From NCBI GenBank assembly GCA_017871115.1, contig JAFCIZ010000006.1, forward strand, positions 806,001 through 870,000: a stretch of DNA of 64,000 nucleotides. Reading direction: 5' to 3'. A program made the translations under genes and the position numbers. Position 1 is the first letter of the stretch. Each line of letters opens with the position of its first letter. The stretch is from Cunninghamella blakesleeana. Taxonomy: Eukaryota; Mucoromycota; Mucoromycetes; Mucorales; Cunninghamellaceae. The notes under the pieces are model-generated. The model was not told where the DNA came from, did no database searches, and saw only the letters and a list, made by a program, of their open reading frames with translations. Positions 10,254-24,005 of the stretch are shown here, in pieces.

Positions 10254-11896
10254 ATGTCATACGATGAAGAATATATAGATATTGATGATACCCTCGATAA
10301 TAATCAAGATGGTGATAGAGGAAAAGGTGGTTATTCCTGGGAAGAAGAATATAAACGTAGTTGGGATGTATTACAAGAAGATGCAGAAGGTCGATTAAGT
10401 AGTGTAGTTGCACAATTACAACAACAAAGAAAAAGGAGAAGGTATTAAATATAAATATATTTATTCATTTTCGGTTCTATATTGATATTAAAACAAATAT
10501 ATATATATATACTATAGATTATTAAAAGATACAGATGTTATTCAACGTGGAATTATTCGACACGTTTTTTTAATATTGGATTTGTCAGAAGCTATGAATG
10601 AAAAGGATCTAAGACCAAGTCGAGTAGAATTAACATTAACGTATGTGCAACAATTTATCACAGAATATTTTGATCAAAACCCTATATCTCAATTAGGTAT
10701 TATTATCACAAGAGATGGTATTGCAGAAAAATTAACAGAACTCAGTGGGAATCCAAGTGATCATATGCGCGCAATTCAATCCAAAAAAAATGTAGAAACA
10801 AGTGGTGAACCTTCATTACAAAATGCTTTACAGTTGGCCAGATCAAGTATGGTAGGAGTCCCCAATCATGGATCAAAAGAAATTGTATTAGTGTTTGGCT
10901 CTTTAACGACTTGTGATCCCGGTGACATTCATGAAACAATCGATTTATTAAAAAAAGAAATGGTTAGAGTTAATATTGTTGGGTTAGCTGCTGAAATACA
11001 AATATGTCGTGTTTTAAGTCGATCAACTAAAGGTACACTATACTATTTTTATTATCAATATTATTAACTTGCATTAAAAAAAGTATATATATAATTGATT
11101 TAAAATTACGATTATTATTATTGTATTTTTCTAATTTTTAACTCATTAGGATCTTATGGAATTATTTTAAATGAATCACATTATAAAGACTTACTATTTG
11201 AAGCTATCCCACCTCCAGCAGTTGCACCAAATAGTAATACAGCAAGTTTAGTAACAATGGGTTTTCCAAAACGAATAACAGAAGATCATGCTACATTTTG
11301 TGTTTGGTAATGATGTTAATTAATTTTTTAAAAAAAAGTGAAGAAATATAATGTATTTTTAAGCCTACATATAAATCATTTACTCACACATACATACATA
11401 TATATTTATATATATATATATATATATTACCTTTTATTTTATTTATTTGTAGTCATTCTAAGCTTACTTTGGGTGGATATATGTGCCCTAGATGTAAATC
11501 CAAAGTATGCGAATTACCAAGCGATTGTGATGTGTGTGGTTTGACGCTGGTATCGTCTCCACATTTAGCCCGATCCTATCATCATTTATTTCCTGTCGAT
11601 AATTTCGAAGAAATCCGTCAGCCTGGGTAGTTGAAAATAGAAAAAAACATCAAATGAAATCAATAATATAATACAAGGGGTTTTAATGGAAAATATATAT
11701 ATATATATATATATAATATTAAATCAATTTTTTTTTTTTTAGTCACTTGATGAATTGTTATTCATGCTTAGCCATGTTTGATAAAACTGATTTAGCGGGT
11801 CAATTCCGTTGTATTAAATGTAAAAAAGAATTTTGTGCTGATTGTGATTTGTTCATTCATGAAGTATTACATAACTGTCCTGGTTGCTGGAGTTGA
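10254..11896 (+). CDS. SSL1: TFIIH core subunit p44 / SSL1
   Basis: Subunit of transcription/repair factor TFIIH, acting in the nucleus in promoter opening and nucleotide-excision repair; p44 binds and stimulates the XPD/Rad3 helicase. Five exons: 10254-10441, 10518-11032, 11150-11306, 11453-11626, 11743-11896, all phase-consistent, 395 residues. After an acidic N-terminus ([20 protein letters not shown]), a von Willebrand A domain begins at about residue 75 ([13 protein letters not shown]). The C-terminal half has two zinc modules: [19 protein letters not shown] and a RING-like CYSCLAMFD.. [15 protein letters not shown].. CPGC. Length and order match the family (human GTF2H2 is of similar size). 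All splice junctions restore conserved motifs. Very secure. Confidence 0.96.
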
Positions 11897-12215
11897 TGTA
11901 TATATAAGGCTACTGGGGTTATATACATGGGTTTTGATCTCTATTTTAAGTGGATATTCAAAATTATTAAAAAATTAATAAATAAAAAAATGATTTTCAT
12001 CATCTTTTTTTCTTTCTCTTTCTGTTTTTTTCGAATTATATATAAGCATACATATTTATATATTTATATATATTTATATATATTTATGCATATATTTATA
12101 TAACCTTTTTTTTTTTTAAGAAAAAATTCATACGGAAAAAAAAAAAATCAGCGATCATCACTGTAAATGGATTGTTTAAAGCGTAGCAGTATCATCAACT
12201 ATTTGTAAACATTCA
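11897..12215. other. Short intergenic region
   Basis: A/T-rich spacer between p44 and the F-box gene, with TATATTTA-type repeats at about 12050-12100 and a poly-T run at 12106-12117. No gene was seen. Confidence 0.6.
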
Positions 12216-12941
12216 ATGGGTACCATTCTTAAACTTCCAGCAGAAATAGTAGATCATATATTATTTTATAACGATTATGAACAATTAGTAGTACTAAGGC
12301 AAGTATGTAAACAATGGCAATATATTATCGATCGACCATTAAGGTGGCAAACGGTCAAGTTAAATTATCCACCATCACCCAGTACTTTACTATGGCAGTT
12401 AAAAAAATTTCAATATTTAATGGAACCTCATCTATCAAGTATAAGAAGTCTACATATCACTGGAGTAAGGGATACTATAGTAAGATATATTTTAAAAAAA
12501 TGTATTTTATTAGAAGATTTGACTATAGAAGGATGGCGTACACTCTCTTATCATGCAATACACCTTAGCAAAAATAAAAAAATAAATAAATTGCGGAATT
12601 TAAAATGCTTAGGAAGGGGAAATCAAATTTTTATATTAGAACCTTTTTCTTTTGCCAATTTTCTATTTTCTTGTCCTTGTTTAACTCTACTACATATTGA
12701 TCAATGTGAACTCGTCCTTCATGCTGATACATTTTTAACCTACTTGCAAAAACATCGTATTTATCTTCCTGAACTCACTTCTCTTGTTTTATCTTTACAA
12801 CAACCTTCCACCTGGTCTCAACAACATATTCAAATCCTCTTCACCTTCTGTCCTAACTTAAAATACCTTCAACTTGAATCTTCTCCGCTTCTTCCTTCTA
12901 CGATTATACCACCTACTTATCCTTTATCTTTGAATATGTGA
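12216..12941 (+). CDS. F-box protein with possible leucine-rich C-terminus
   Basis: Single-exon protein of 241 residues. Residues ~5-45 fit an F-box (LPAEIVDHILFY, then LVVLRQVCKQWQYIID), the Skp1-binding module of SCF ubiquitin ligases. The rest has leucine-rich stretches with LRR-like spacing (SIRSLHITGV, LLEDLTIEGW, CLTLLHIDQC, LTSLVLSLQQ, LKYLQLESS), likely a substrate-recognition region. Large families of F-box/LRR proteins are common in Mucoromycota. The ATG at 12216-12218 is the first in frame before the F-box. The substrate is unknown. The F-box assignment is good; the LRR solenoid is inferred from pattern. Confidence 0.8.
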   Translation: MGTILKLPAEIVDHILFYNDYEQLVVLRQVCKQWQYIIDRPLRWQTVKLNYPPSPSTLLWQLKKFQYLMEPHLSSIRSLHITGVRDTIVRYILKKCILLEDLTIEGWRTLSYHAIHLSKNKKINKLRNLKCLGRGNQIFILEPFSFANFLFSCPCLTLLHIDQCELVLHADTFLTYLQKHRIYLPELTSLVLSLQQPSTWSQQHIQILFTFCPNLKYLQLESSPLLPSTIIPPTYPLSLNM

Positions 12942-13687
12942 TTACTTGTTAATTAATATTCATATGGTAATAAAAAATTTATATACATATTTAACTTTTA
13001 TATATGTATTTATTTATTGTATATATATATATATATGTATATGTATATATATGTATATTCCTTTTCTTTTATTCTACTATATTTATAAGGTTCACCAGCC
13101 TCCATTTTTATTTTATTTTTTTGGGTCAAATACCAACTTTGTTTCAGCCAAAAAAATAAAATATAAAGTAACCATCAGCTCTTGTGTTACAAGTAAAAGT
13201 TAAAAAAGATTAATTTAATATATAAATATATAAAGAAAGGTTCACATTCAACTCATAAGATCACTATTTTATTTTTAATTATTTTTAAATAGAAATAATA
13301 GACAAATAGATAAATAGACAAATAGATATAGATATATAAACATACAGATATATAGTTATGAATTCCACTTATAAATAGTAATTCAAATCAAATAAAAATA
13401 TAAATCAACTAAAACTTATTTGGACTATGGTAAATATTTTAGATATCACTACTACCATATACTATTTTCTTATTTTATGAAAAATAAAAATTTATCAAAC
13501 GAGAAAAAAGCGTAACACAAAAATCCACTCAGCCTCAAACAAAGGTAAAATTAAAAAAAGATAAATATAATAAATTTAGCTCTTCTGATCTCTCTCTCTT
13601 TCTTCCTTCTCTTTCTTTATAATTTTAATACTTTCCTTTATTTTTTCATCTTTTTTTCTTTATTCCCTTTATAAAATAGATGGTAAA
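12942..13687. other. Intergenic, possibly holding an upstream exon
   Basis: TA-rich near 13020-13050, then a pyrimidine-rich tract (about 13575-13670) ending in ATAAAATAG at 13671-13679. That tract looks like either a promoter pyrimidine stretch or the end of an intron leading into the next gene. No clear exon with a signal peptide was found. Confidence 0.5.
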
Positions 13688-16361
13688 ATGCCCAGACTAT
13701 GCCTTGGATTGGATAGCACACATGTTTATGCTATAAGAGGGAATGGAATGACTTCTTATGATATTAATAATGGAACAACAACAACATTTACAGGTGGAAT
13801 ACTTGAACAAGTGAATTTTTTTCAAGATTGTATGATAGTTGGCGATAAAACATACACCATCGTCCAAGATAGAAATGGTATAGCTTTATTTCAATCATAC
13901 CAATTTTTACATACAACCCAAGTAAATCAACTTCCGATAAAATCTGGCCAACCAAATTATATTATTAAATTAACTCAATTGGATATATTTTCTATTATAT
14001 CCTTCTCACCTGTCAAAAATATGCTATCAACAACTACTGGCAATGATAACAGTGAAGTGTGTGTCTTAATCTCTCCCAACAATCCTTCTTTCCAAGGCTT
14101 ATATCAATATTGTGCTAACGAATCAACTCAAATTCCTTTTAATGGTAGTAATGATGAAGTAGCCAAACAAGCAAAACCTTTAATTACTGTGAATCAAGCT
14201 ATGTCTTCTGTGTATTTATTCGGTTATCCTAATAGAAATACCATCAGCGTTTATTCTAATCTGGATGGTCTTGGTAAACCAGATGCTTCCTATTATTTTG
14301 CTGACGGTGTACCTTCTTCAGGCTCTGTACAAGCTATCAATAGTAATGCAACAGAATTTATTTTATTTGATTATAATCGAACCATTTATCATATTACTTT
14401 GGTAATATAATAATACTAATACTATTAATAATAAGCAGATTTTTACTAAAAAAAAAAAAAGACAATAAGCTTACACTATTCTATTTTGTGGCGTTTATTT
14501 ATATTAGCCAAATCTTCCTACTGCAAGTAACTCACAGCCTTTAGCCTCTGCTAACGATCCTCCTAAATCAATAAACAGTAATAATAAAAGACAACAGCAA
14601 CAACCAGCTCAACAAAATGTAATATCAAAATCATATGCGCTTGAAAATGATTTAAACAATGGTGACGTGATTACATTACCGAACCAGCATATATTCAGTG
14701 TATCTGATGGAGCAGCTAGTATTCAATTTAAAGAAGCACCTGTTTTAGTGTCTGCAATAGAATTACCAAATTCACCACAGCCTACCTCACCGACTACTAA
14801 TCAAAGTACTGATTCTGGAGGAATGACAACAACAATTATTATTTGTGCAAGTGTCATAGGTGGTGCTGCTATTATATTGATTATTGTTTTGATATATGTA
14901 TTTTGTTATCGTAAAAAAAAAAGACAATCTCATCAGCTCTCAACATCTTCAGATCAAACACAGCAAAGATACATAGTGTTAGATGAAGAAATGGTAGATG
15001 AACCACCACCAGTTTATACAAGATATCCAGAAGGAGATAATAATAGACTACAGATAAATACATCTAACAATAACAACAACATAATTGAACAAGAAGATGA
15101 TTATAATCAATATTATGATGGATCTAACCAAACTACAAATAGAAATAGAAGTCTTCGACGTGGTATAGATACATTTATTACAAGAATGATATCCCTAAGA
15201 AGATCACCTCAATCACCGTCAGCATCTATTTTTTCTTTTTTTTCCAACGGTATGAACCCATCATCACCTGTAGAAGATATTTATCAAAAAGTGAAAAAAG
15301 CAAATTTTCCAACTAGTGTCAACAACCTATTAGAACCATCCAATAATGACCTCAACGATTCATTAATTCTTAATGGTAGATATCATTTACTAGAAGATCG
15401 AGCAAGATTTGATGAAAACTTACGTATACCAGGCTATACTACTCGAACCATTCAACATATAAAAACGAATAAAATAAAAACAATACATTATTATTTAAAA
15501 GACCAACGCGATGTGTTCTTAAAAAACATCAACGTCTCTGTAGCATTACGAACCTCCAAACGTATTATACGCCATGATGATGCCTTATCACTTGAAAAAC
15601 CAACTGAACCGTCCTCCTATCAACATTTTTGGTTATCCTCACCTTGTATTTCAAAACAATCCCTACATTATCTTGTTCATCATGACCAACAATCCTTTAA
15701 CACAGATGATTTTTATTTCATTTCTTTATCCACTTTATCTCTTCTACTTTGTCTTCAAGATTTACATACAGCTGATTATTGCCATTTAGGCCTCTCCTTA
15801 AGAAGTTTCTTTTATGAAAAACCAAGCTCCTTTACAGATTGGTATATTACTGGATTTGATCAAGCTTTATTAATTGGGCATTCGGATAATATAGGGTTAA
15901 AATTAGATATTTATAGTGCACCTGAATTAATTACAGCAGCATTAGATCAAGAAGTGAAAGAAAACAGTTATAATCATAATAATCATAATAGTGATGGCCA
16001 ACAAAATCAATCTTTATTAAATTTACAATGCTATGGTGTACAAGGGCAATTTGAAATGGATATTTGGTCTTTGGGATGTATTCTTTTTGAAATGGCAACA
16101 GGAAAACCTCTGTTTAATGATTTTCATCAACTGATACAATTATGTGAGCAAAGTCCTATTGTATATGAATCAACTGGACTCATTATTACACCTTTACAAA
16201 CACATTTAAATCAAGCTTTTGAACAAGCAGAAGCCATTCATCCATCTATTAAAGGTTGTTTGGAATTATTATTACAAGTGAATCCTCATGATCGTGTTGC
16301 TATACAAAAAACTATCGAATATTGGGTAGAAGTGAATCAGCTAAATGATGAATTAGATTAA
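13688..16361 (+). CDS. Single-pass membrane protein with cytoplasmic pseudokinase domain
   Basis: Two exons (13688-14401, 14508-16361) join in phase 0; 855 residues from the first usable ATG. Residues ~1-240 look like part of a beta-propeller or similar ectodomain (repeating VYAIRG.., VYLFGYPNRN). A transmembrane helix lies near 345-370 (IIICASVIGGAAIILIIVLI), followed by a basic stop-transfer stretch (RKKKRQ), a PPPVY motif and an Asn-rich linker. The C-terminal ~310 residues have a protein-kinase fold: SAPEL (APE), DIWSLGCILFEMATGKPLF and HDRVAIQ. The catalytic motifs are lost: HRD is replaced by HLG (CHLGLSLRSF) and DFG reads GFD (YITGFDQALLIG). No signal peptide is visible, so a 5' exon may be missing. 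A receptor-like signalling or scaffold role is an inference. Confidence 0.8.
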
Positions 16362-16789
16362 TTTATATACTATAAGTTTTATGATACCATTTTTTTTTTT
16401 TTTTTTAATAATATTAAAAATATATAATATGTAATATAAAAAATTAAACCAATCAAAGCATTATATATATTGAAAAATAACAATAAAGAAATTTACATCC
16501 TTACAAATCAAATTAATAAAAAAAAAAAATCAATAACAATATATATAGTAATGATCCATCATCAGCCACAAAAACGAAAAAAATCAATCAGTTAATTTAA
16601 TCAATTGATCAATCGAATATATTACCAAAAAAAATAAAAATAACAAAAAAGGAGCGTGATTTGTTACTATTAATATCAATGGGAAATAGAATTTATTGGA
16701 TGAATTAAATTGGAAATAATGATAATGATAATAACAATAATGATAAAGAGGAGTTCGTTTAAATAAATATAAAAATTATTAATAATAAT
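16362..16789. other. Convergent 3' intergenic region
   Basis: Between the pseudokinase gene (+) and the FAM72 homologue (-). It has poly-T near 16390-16406 and poly-A runs compatible with 3'-end signals on both strands. Nothing else was seen. Confidence 0.6.
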
Positions 16790-17915
<1,126 letters not shown>

Positions 17916-17983
17916 ATTAAAATATAAATTATAGTCGTTTTTTTTTTAAAAAAAAAAAAAAACAAAAAAAATAGAGTAAAAGA

Positions 17984-18020
<37 letters not shown>

Positions 18021-18328
18021 AGAGTTTATTTATTATTACATCTTTTTTTTTTCTTTTGTTATTAATATATATATATACGTATACAATATATTAAATTAAA
18101 AATTGTTTTTAATAAATTTTTACCAAAGGAAAAATAAAAAATCAAAAAATATAAGTTAAAATTGAAATATACAAATAGATAGCACTGCGTAACAAATAAT
18201 CATCTTCATGATGAGAATAAAAAATAACTTTTTTTTTAAAAAAAATAAATAAATAAATAAATATAATATGATATAAAATGATGTAAAATGATATAAAATA
18301 ATAATAATAATAATAATATATAAAATAA
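17916..18328. other. Intergenic, FAM72 promoter side
   Basis: It holds a T8-A13 stretch near 17939-17960, a TA microsatellite at about 17988-18017, and AAT-type repeats at 18297-18316. No gene was seen. Confidence 0.6.
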
Positions 18329-18988
18329 TCAATACCGTTTCCAATTCCAGGATGATTTTACAATTGGGTTAGGCGAAGGTGATCTGGTATAAGCAGTTAC
18401 AAAAGATTTTGATGGTGATGGAGCTTGTGTTCCAAGAAAGGGGGACAAAGATAAATTTCTATCAATTGTACTTGGATCGTATATAGTATCGTCCTTTTCT
18501 GATAATTCAACTTCATTTCTATTAATATTTAATGGTGAATTACTTTGTTTCCATCTTTGCTGTTGTAAAAAAAATCGAATAGGTGGTGCTGATAATTGTG
18601 TAATAAATCTATCGCCTTCTTCTTCGATTGCTTCTTGTCCATGATGATGGTTATGATGAAGATGACTATAATCTATATCAATAGCAGTATGTTCAGATGT
18701 ATTATCATTAGTAGATAATGCTAAAGAATTTCTAAAAGCTGGCATAGGCTGTTGTAGATGGTGATGATGATGATAATCGTCTTGAGTTATATTTTTATTA
18801 CTATCATCGCCATGATGGTTATGATGATGATAACGTAGTGCTTTTTTAGATAATTGATTTGATTGATTCCTTTTCTTCTTCTTTTTTAACTCTTTATGAC
18901 TTGAATAACTCCAAAAATATATAAAAAGTATTATTCCAAAAAAAAGAAATATTCCAAACCCAACTACCCACCAACACCATAGTTCCAT
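18329..18988 (-). CDS. Small His-rich single-pass membrane protein, unrecognised
   Basis: Single open frame of 219 residues. An N-terminal hydrophobic helix (residues ~5-28, WWVVGFGIFLFFGIILFIYF) is followed by a strongly basic patch (KELKKKKKRN), so the bulk is probably cytoplasmic by the positive-inside rule. The remainder is low complexity: three His-rich clusters (HHHNHHGDD, DYHHHHHLQ, HLHHNHHHGQ) and Ser/Pro-rich ends (APSPSKSF, SPSPNP). No known domain was recognised. The His clusters could bind metal, but that is speculation. The long frame in A+T-rich DNA and the ordered composition support a real gene. Confidence 0.65.
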   Translation of the reverse strand: MELWCWWVVGFGIFLFFGIILFIYFWSYSSHKELKKKKKRNQSNQLSKKALRYHHHNHHGDDSNKNITQDDYHHHHHLQQPMPAFRNSLALSTNDNTSEHTAIDIDYSHLHHNHHHGQEAIEEEGDRFITQLSAPPIRFFLQQQRWKQSNSPLNINRNEVELSEKDDTIYDPSTIDRNLSLSPFLGTQAPSPSKSFVTAYTRSPSPNPIVKSSWNWKRY

Positions 18989-19116
18989 TTTTCTATTTAT
19001 ATATATATATAAAGGAAGAGAAGAAGAAAAAAGAAAATAATAAAATTAATAAGAATGAGAGTTGGAAAAATAAAAATAAAGAGAAAGAAATAAAAAGAAA
19101 ATTAAAAGGTGGTAGC

Positions 19117-19157
<41 letters not shown>

Positions 19158-20385
19158 TAATCAAAGTAATAGTTATAATAGTGATAAATAATGAGGGAAG
19201 CGGGAAGAGAAGGGAAGGGAAAAGAATAATAAATATAATATATGAAACAATGAAATTATATTCAAAAAAGAAAAGAATTACTTTTTAAAGCAACTTCATG
19301 TTAAGATGGTTCCACATATCAAAACAATAAATAGGTTTATATAAAAGGGTTCTATATGCAAGTAAATCATTATCCTCCTTTTTACCATATATATATCACT
19401 ACTATAATACCCAATCATTTTATCTTATTCTTATTATAATTATGTTAATTCAACTTGGTTTATTATTTGATCATGGCTATATCAAGTATATGAACATATT
19501 GAAAAATTTAAAAACTAAAAACAAAAAAATAAAAAACAAAAAAATAATTGTCAATTAATTAAAAATTGTATTATTTTGATCATCGTCCGTACAAATATAA
19601 ACAAATAAAAATAAAATCAACTTGCCAGAAAAAAAATTAGACTTGTTATAATCATAATAAAAAAATGATGATTTTCCCATAGATCAATGAACGTTTATTC
19701 ATAATGAAATCAAATAGCCAATAATATTAAACATATACGTGCATAATTTAAATCGTGTTGAGTAATTTTAATATAAACTGATATTGTCATGAATAAATTT
19801 GTATGTATTTTTTTTCTGTTTTTTAAAAAAGGCATAATGCTCTATTTAAGAAATAAAAAATAAAAAAAATTGAAAAGATTGTTTGTTTAATTTATATATA
19901 TTTATATATATTCTATCCTACTTTCTTTCTTTCATTCTATTTTTTTATTTTTTATTTTTTATTTAAATCTAAATATTAGCATTGCACATACTTTTATAAT
20001 GGAAAACAAGATGCTTTTACTATAACTGCTATTATTATTTAGACTTAGAATATATATATATAATTGTAAGATAATCGAAATATAAGATTATATCAAAATA
20101 TTCTTCTTTCTATATACATATTAGTCGTTAAAAAATTTATAAAGAAAGGCGATGAAAAAAAAATTTCAAAAGAAATACAGCTTTTAGCTTCGGGGTTTTA
20201 AACCCAAAAAATAAAATTTATCTTTTTTTGTTTCATTTTTATTTCCTCTCTTTTTCACTTTAATTTTTTATTTCATTTCAATACCTTTACCTTGTAATAT
20301 ATATATATATATATATATAAATATATATATATAGAGTCTATTTCTTTATTTTTCTTTTTTTTTGTATATATGGTCACAATGCAAG
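18989..20385. other. Divergent intergenic region
   Basis: About 1.4 kb between divergently transcribed genes. It has a long AAT repeat at about 19118-19153 and TA tracts at 20299-20333, close to the next start codon. No coding frame was seen. Confidence 0.6.
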
Positions 20386-21678
20386 ATGGATGAAAAAGAT
20401 ATCAAGAGTCAAAAAAACTCGGCTTCTAAATATGATTTTGTAAAAGTACGTGTACATCTTTCCGATCAACATTACTATGTATTATCACGGTTTATACTCT
20501 GTCGTATGTTAACAGCTGCTCAAATAAGTTATTCTCATGCTTTACGTATTGCTCTGGATTTAAAAAAGAGACTTGTGGATCAAGGTCAACTGGATATTTC
20601 TCAACAAGAATTACAAAAAGAATTATTCGAACTATTTAATGAACACGGTTATGGGGACATTCATGTGAAAAGATATAAAACTGTTTCAAGGTAAACCAGT
20701 ATATAATATTAATATTAATATTAATATTATTGATATTATTATTATTATTTTAGTTACTAGGTTATAAATAAATATATGGGACTTGATATTTATTATTTTT
20801 GCTATTATTATTAATATTTAAATATAATACTTATTTATTTCTATTTATAGTTTTCATCATCAACGTATTCCACTCGTCATATTAATAGCAGGCACTGGGT
20901 TAACAGGTAAATCAACCATGGCAACGCGGTTATCTGAGCGTTTAAACCTGTCATCTGTATTAAAAACTGATGTCATTTACGATTTAATGCATACAATTAT
21001 TGAGTAAGTATATATATATATATATATATAATATAGATACATGTATACATATATTAATAGCAATATATATTTAGTGGATCTATGCCTCAAAAGTTATGGA
21101 ATATGGATGGTACCTTGGAATATTTTCAACAAATGATGATCAATGAATGTAAATTAGTATATAAAGGTAATTCTTTTTTTTTTTTACATTATTAAGATTA
21201 AATAATCTATAGAACTCAATGATGATACGGTTTTATTTTTATTATTTTATTTTTAGGTTTAGATGCTGATGTATGTAAATCCATTGGTGACGGAAAATCG
21301 GTTATTATCGAAGGCGATTTGATTGATCATCATCTTTTAGATTGTTTATTAAATTATCTTGACAAAATCTTTCAACAACACCAACATAAACCAATCATTG
21401 TTCCTTTATTACTCATTATTCCTGAACAAGAAACTCATCAACAATTAATACAAGAGTATCCTGATCTAGATAAAGAAAAAGGGCAACTTTTATTGGAAAG
21501 AATTCGGGCATGGCAAAATCATTTATTAGTAACGAACAAAAATAGGGAAAATAATGCGCAGCCAACCTATCAAGTTATACAAATGGATATGGATCGGTTA
21601 CCCGCATTAGTGGATCATATTCAAGCAATTGTATTAGAAAAAATAGCATTTGAAATGTCTCAAATCAATTCATTATAA
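20386..21678 (+). CDS. LPA1 / 2-phosphoglycerate-kinase-like P-loop protein
   Basis: Four exons: 20386-20690, 20851-21003, 21075-21166, 21257-21678; 323 residues. The N-terminal domain (YYVLSRFILCRMLTAAQISY, ALRIALDLKKRLVDQGQLD) matches the ATP-cone-like region seen in archaeal 2-phosphoglycerate kinase and in plant LOW PHYTIC ACID 1. The P-loop domain begins FHHQRIPLVILIAGTGLTGKSTMA (Walker A GTGLTGKST), then LNLSSVLKTDVIYDLM and SVIIEGDLIDHHL. LPA1 mutations lower seed phytic acid, so a role in inositol-phosphate or phosphoglycerate metabolism is possible, but the reaction is unproven. The start is the ATG at 20386; an upstream in-frame TTG is not used. It is shorter than plant LPA1, which has a long extra C-terminus. 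Confidence 0.88.
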
Positions 21679-22151
21679 TAGTAAAATAATATATATATAT
21701 ATTCTTTTAATAAATAGATAACAGTATTGAGAATAGTACGTAGAGAAAAGGAATTACTTTAATTCTATTTATGAATTATTTTTTTTAAAAAAAAAAAAAA
21801 AGACTGAAAAAAAGGATAATATAAAGTTACAATATTAAAATAATGTTTTACACTTTAACTTGATAAACAAATAGGTAGTTAATATAAATATAAATAATAA
21901 TAAGAAAAAGAGTTAATCATGTATATCTACAAAAAGGAAAAAAAAAAAAAAAAAGTAAATGGTAATAGGAGGTATTGAGGTTAGAAGTTAAAATAATAAT
22001 AATAATAAATAAAACAATAGTAAATAGTAGTAATAGTAACAAAGTGATAATAAATAAATAAATAATAGTAATAATAACTTAAAAAGATAATTGATATAAT
22101 AAATAATGTGAATGAGGAAAGAAAGGAATAGGTAATGATAAAAAGAAAAAA
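21679..22151. other. Convergent 3' intergenic region
   Basis: Between the LPA1-like gene (+) and the seven-helix protein (-). It contains T8-A14 near 21780-21801 and A/T-rich simple repeats. No gene was seen. Confidence 0.6.
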
Positions 22152-23965
22152 TTAAGATGTAGAAGGAGAAGGAGGGTGATTACTGTTGTTATGAGGATTT
22201 AATTTAACATCAGGTTTCCATTTTGGTTGATCTGTAAGTTCAATAGATCCTAGCGAGACAGTTGGGGTTACTTCAATATCACCAGTTGATCGAATGATAG
22301 GTCGTATAGGAGCTATAAATGGTGGAGCTGAAGAGGTTTGTTGTACTGTAGATATGGATTTTAAATGAGGTGATGGAATATAATATGATGTTGTAGAATG
22401 GAAAGGAGGATTTTTATTGACTAAAGAGAATGATTTGGTTAAGCTAGTTGTACCATTCACAGTCGGTCTCATATCAATAGACACATGCTGTGGGCCAGTA
22501 ACATGAATATCTTCTTCACTATCTCCATTGGTTGATCTTTTCTGTTTTTCATTTCCACCATCTGGTAAATCCGGGTAGGCTGAATTTGCACAATTATGAC
22601 AGGATGATCGATCTCGTATTCCAGCGTGATCAACACGTAAAGCTTCTACTAATAAAGTTGACTCGATAATTGCAAAGTATACTGTAAAAGCCTAAAAAAA
22701 AAAAACGAAAATGAAAAAGTGATAGAAGGATAGATAAGTAAATAAATAAATAGCCGCTTATATATATATATCATGCGTTTTTTTTTTTTCTCCTAATTTT
22801 TTTTCTTTCGCCTTACATCAGATCGGTCACCAAGAAACATTGTAATTTTTAATAAGTTCATTACAATATTAACCACAAATGTAAGAGCAAGACAGATGAG
22901 AGATTTTCTAGCAATGTATTCAATTACACAATTATGGTGGCTCATTACTTTTCTTGATCTTCTTATATGGACATATAATCTATAAAAAAAAAATACATAT
23001 ACATGTTGTGAGATAAACTTATAAGATCCATTGAAATACTATAATGTCTAAATCAATTATTAATTCATTTATATCCTTTACCTTCTAACAAACATCCCAC
23101 TCAGAAAAAGATTAGCTAAAGCATCACCAATAAAATTTAAAATTATAACTCCTCCTCCCCTATAAAAAGTATTTTTTTAAACAATTGATTCGTTTTTAGT
23201 AATTTTTTCGGTACTTTATATTAGATTTTTTTATTGTAATACTTTTTTTTCTTCTAGTTTATTTTATTTATTTACCATGTTGCCCAACATGTTGAACCAA
23301 AAGAAGATGTATTAACCGAAGTATGATCTGTTGCTGTAAACGTCAGTTCCTATAAATATACACATCAAAGACAATAATAACAATTGAGATTAATGCCAAT
23401 TCTTTTATTATTATTATTATGGCTGTTGTTGTTATTATTACATATGGCCAATCAGCAAATCGAAGCCCAATTAAAGCAATTCCAACTACTTTAATCCATA
23501 AAGAGTTTTTGTCGGATTCCAATATAATCAACCGCAGAAACATGACTAATAATAAACATTTTTTTTAATAAATAAATATTGAATACAAGTAAAAAAGCAA
23601 AAATTAATAAGGTACATATATCATTTATTCTGGGGAATATGCATATGTATATTTTACCTGCGTAAAAAAGAAGATAATCCAAATGCCATAGACTATATTA
23701 AAAGGAAAAAAGAGAATAAATAACTTATATCAACAAAAAAAAAACTATTTATATATATATATATATATATGTATATACTCAACGTACGATACAAGTAAAG
23801 GATAGTATGCACAGGTTGTTATTTCAAAAAGAGGAATAAGACCATATAGAAAACGATATATAAAGAATACAACAACTTGAGCTATGTTAACTAGATGACT
23901 ATAGTAATAATAATAATTATGAAATATAAAAGATAATAGATAGTTAATTTAGTATTAGCTTATTA

Positions 23966-24005
<40 letters not shown>

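Noticed and set aside
23343..23543. 66-codon hydrophobic frame that could be a separate small membrane protein
   Set aside because: Its first part is better explained as exon 4 of the seven-helix gene; the rest is intron, since only splicing at CATAT/GTAATA keeps the following exon in frame.
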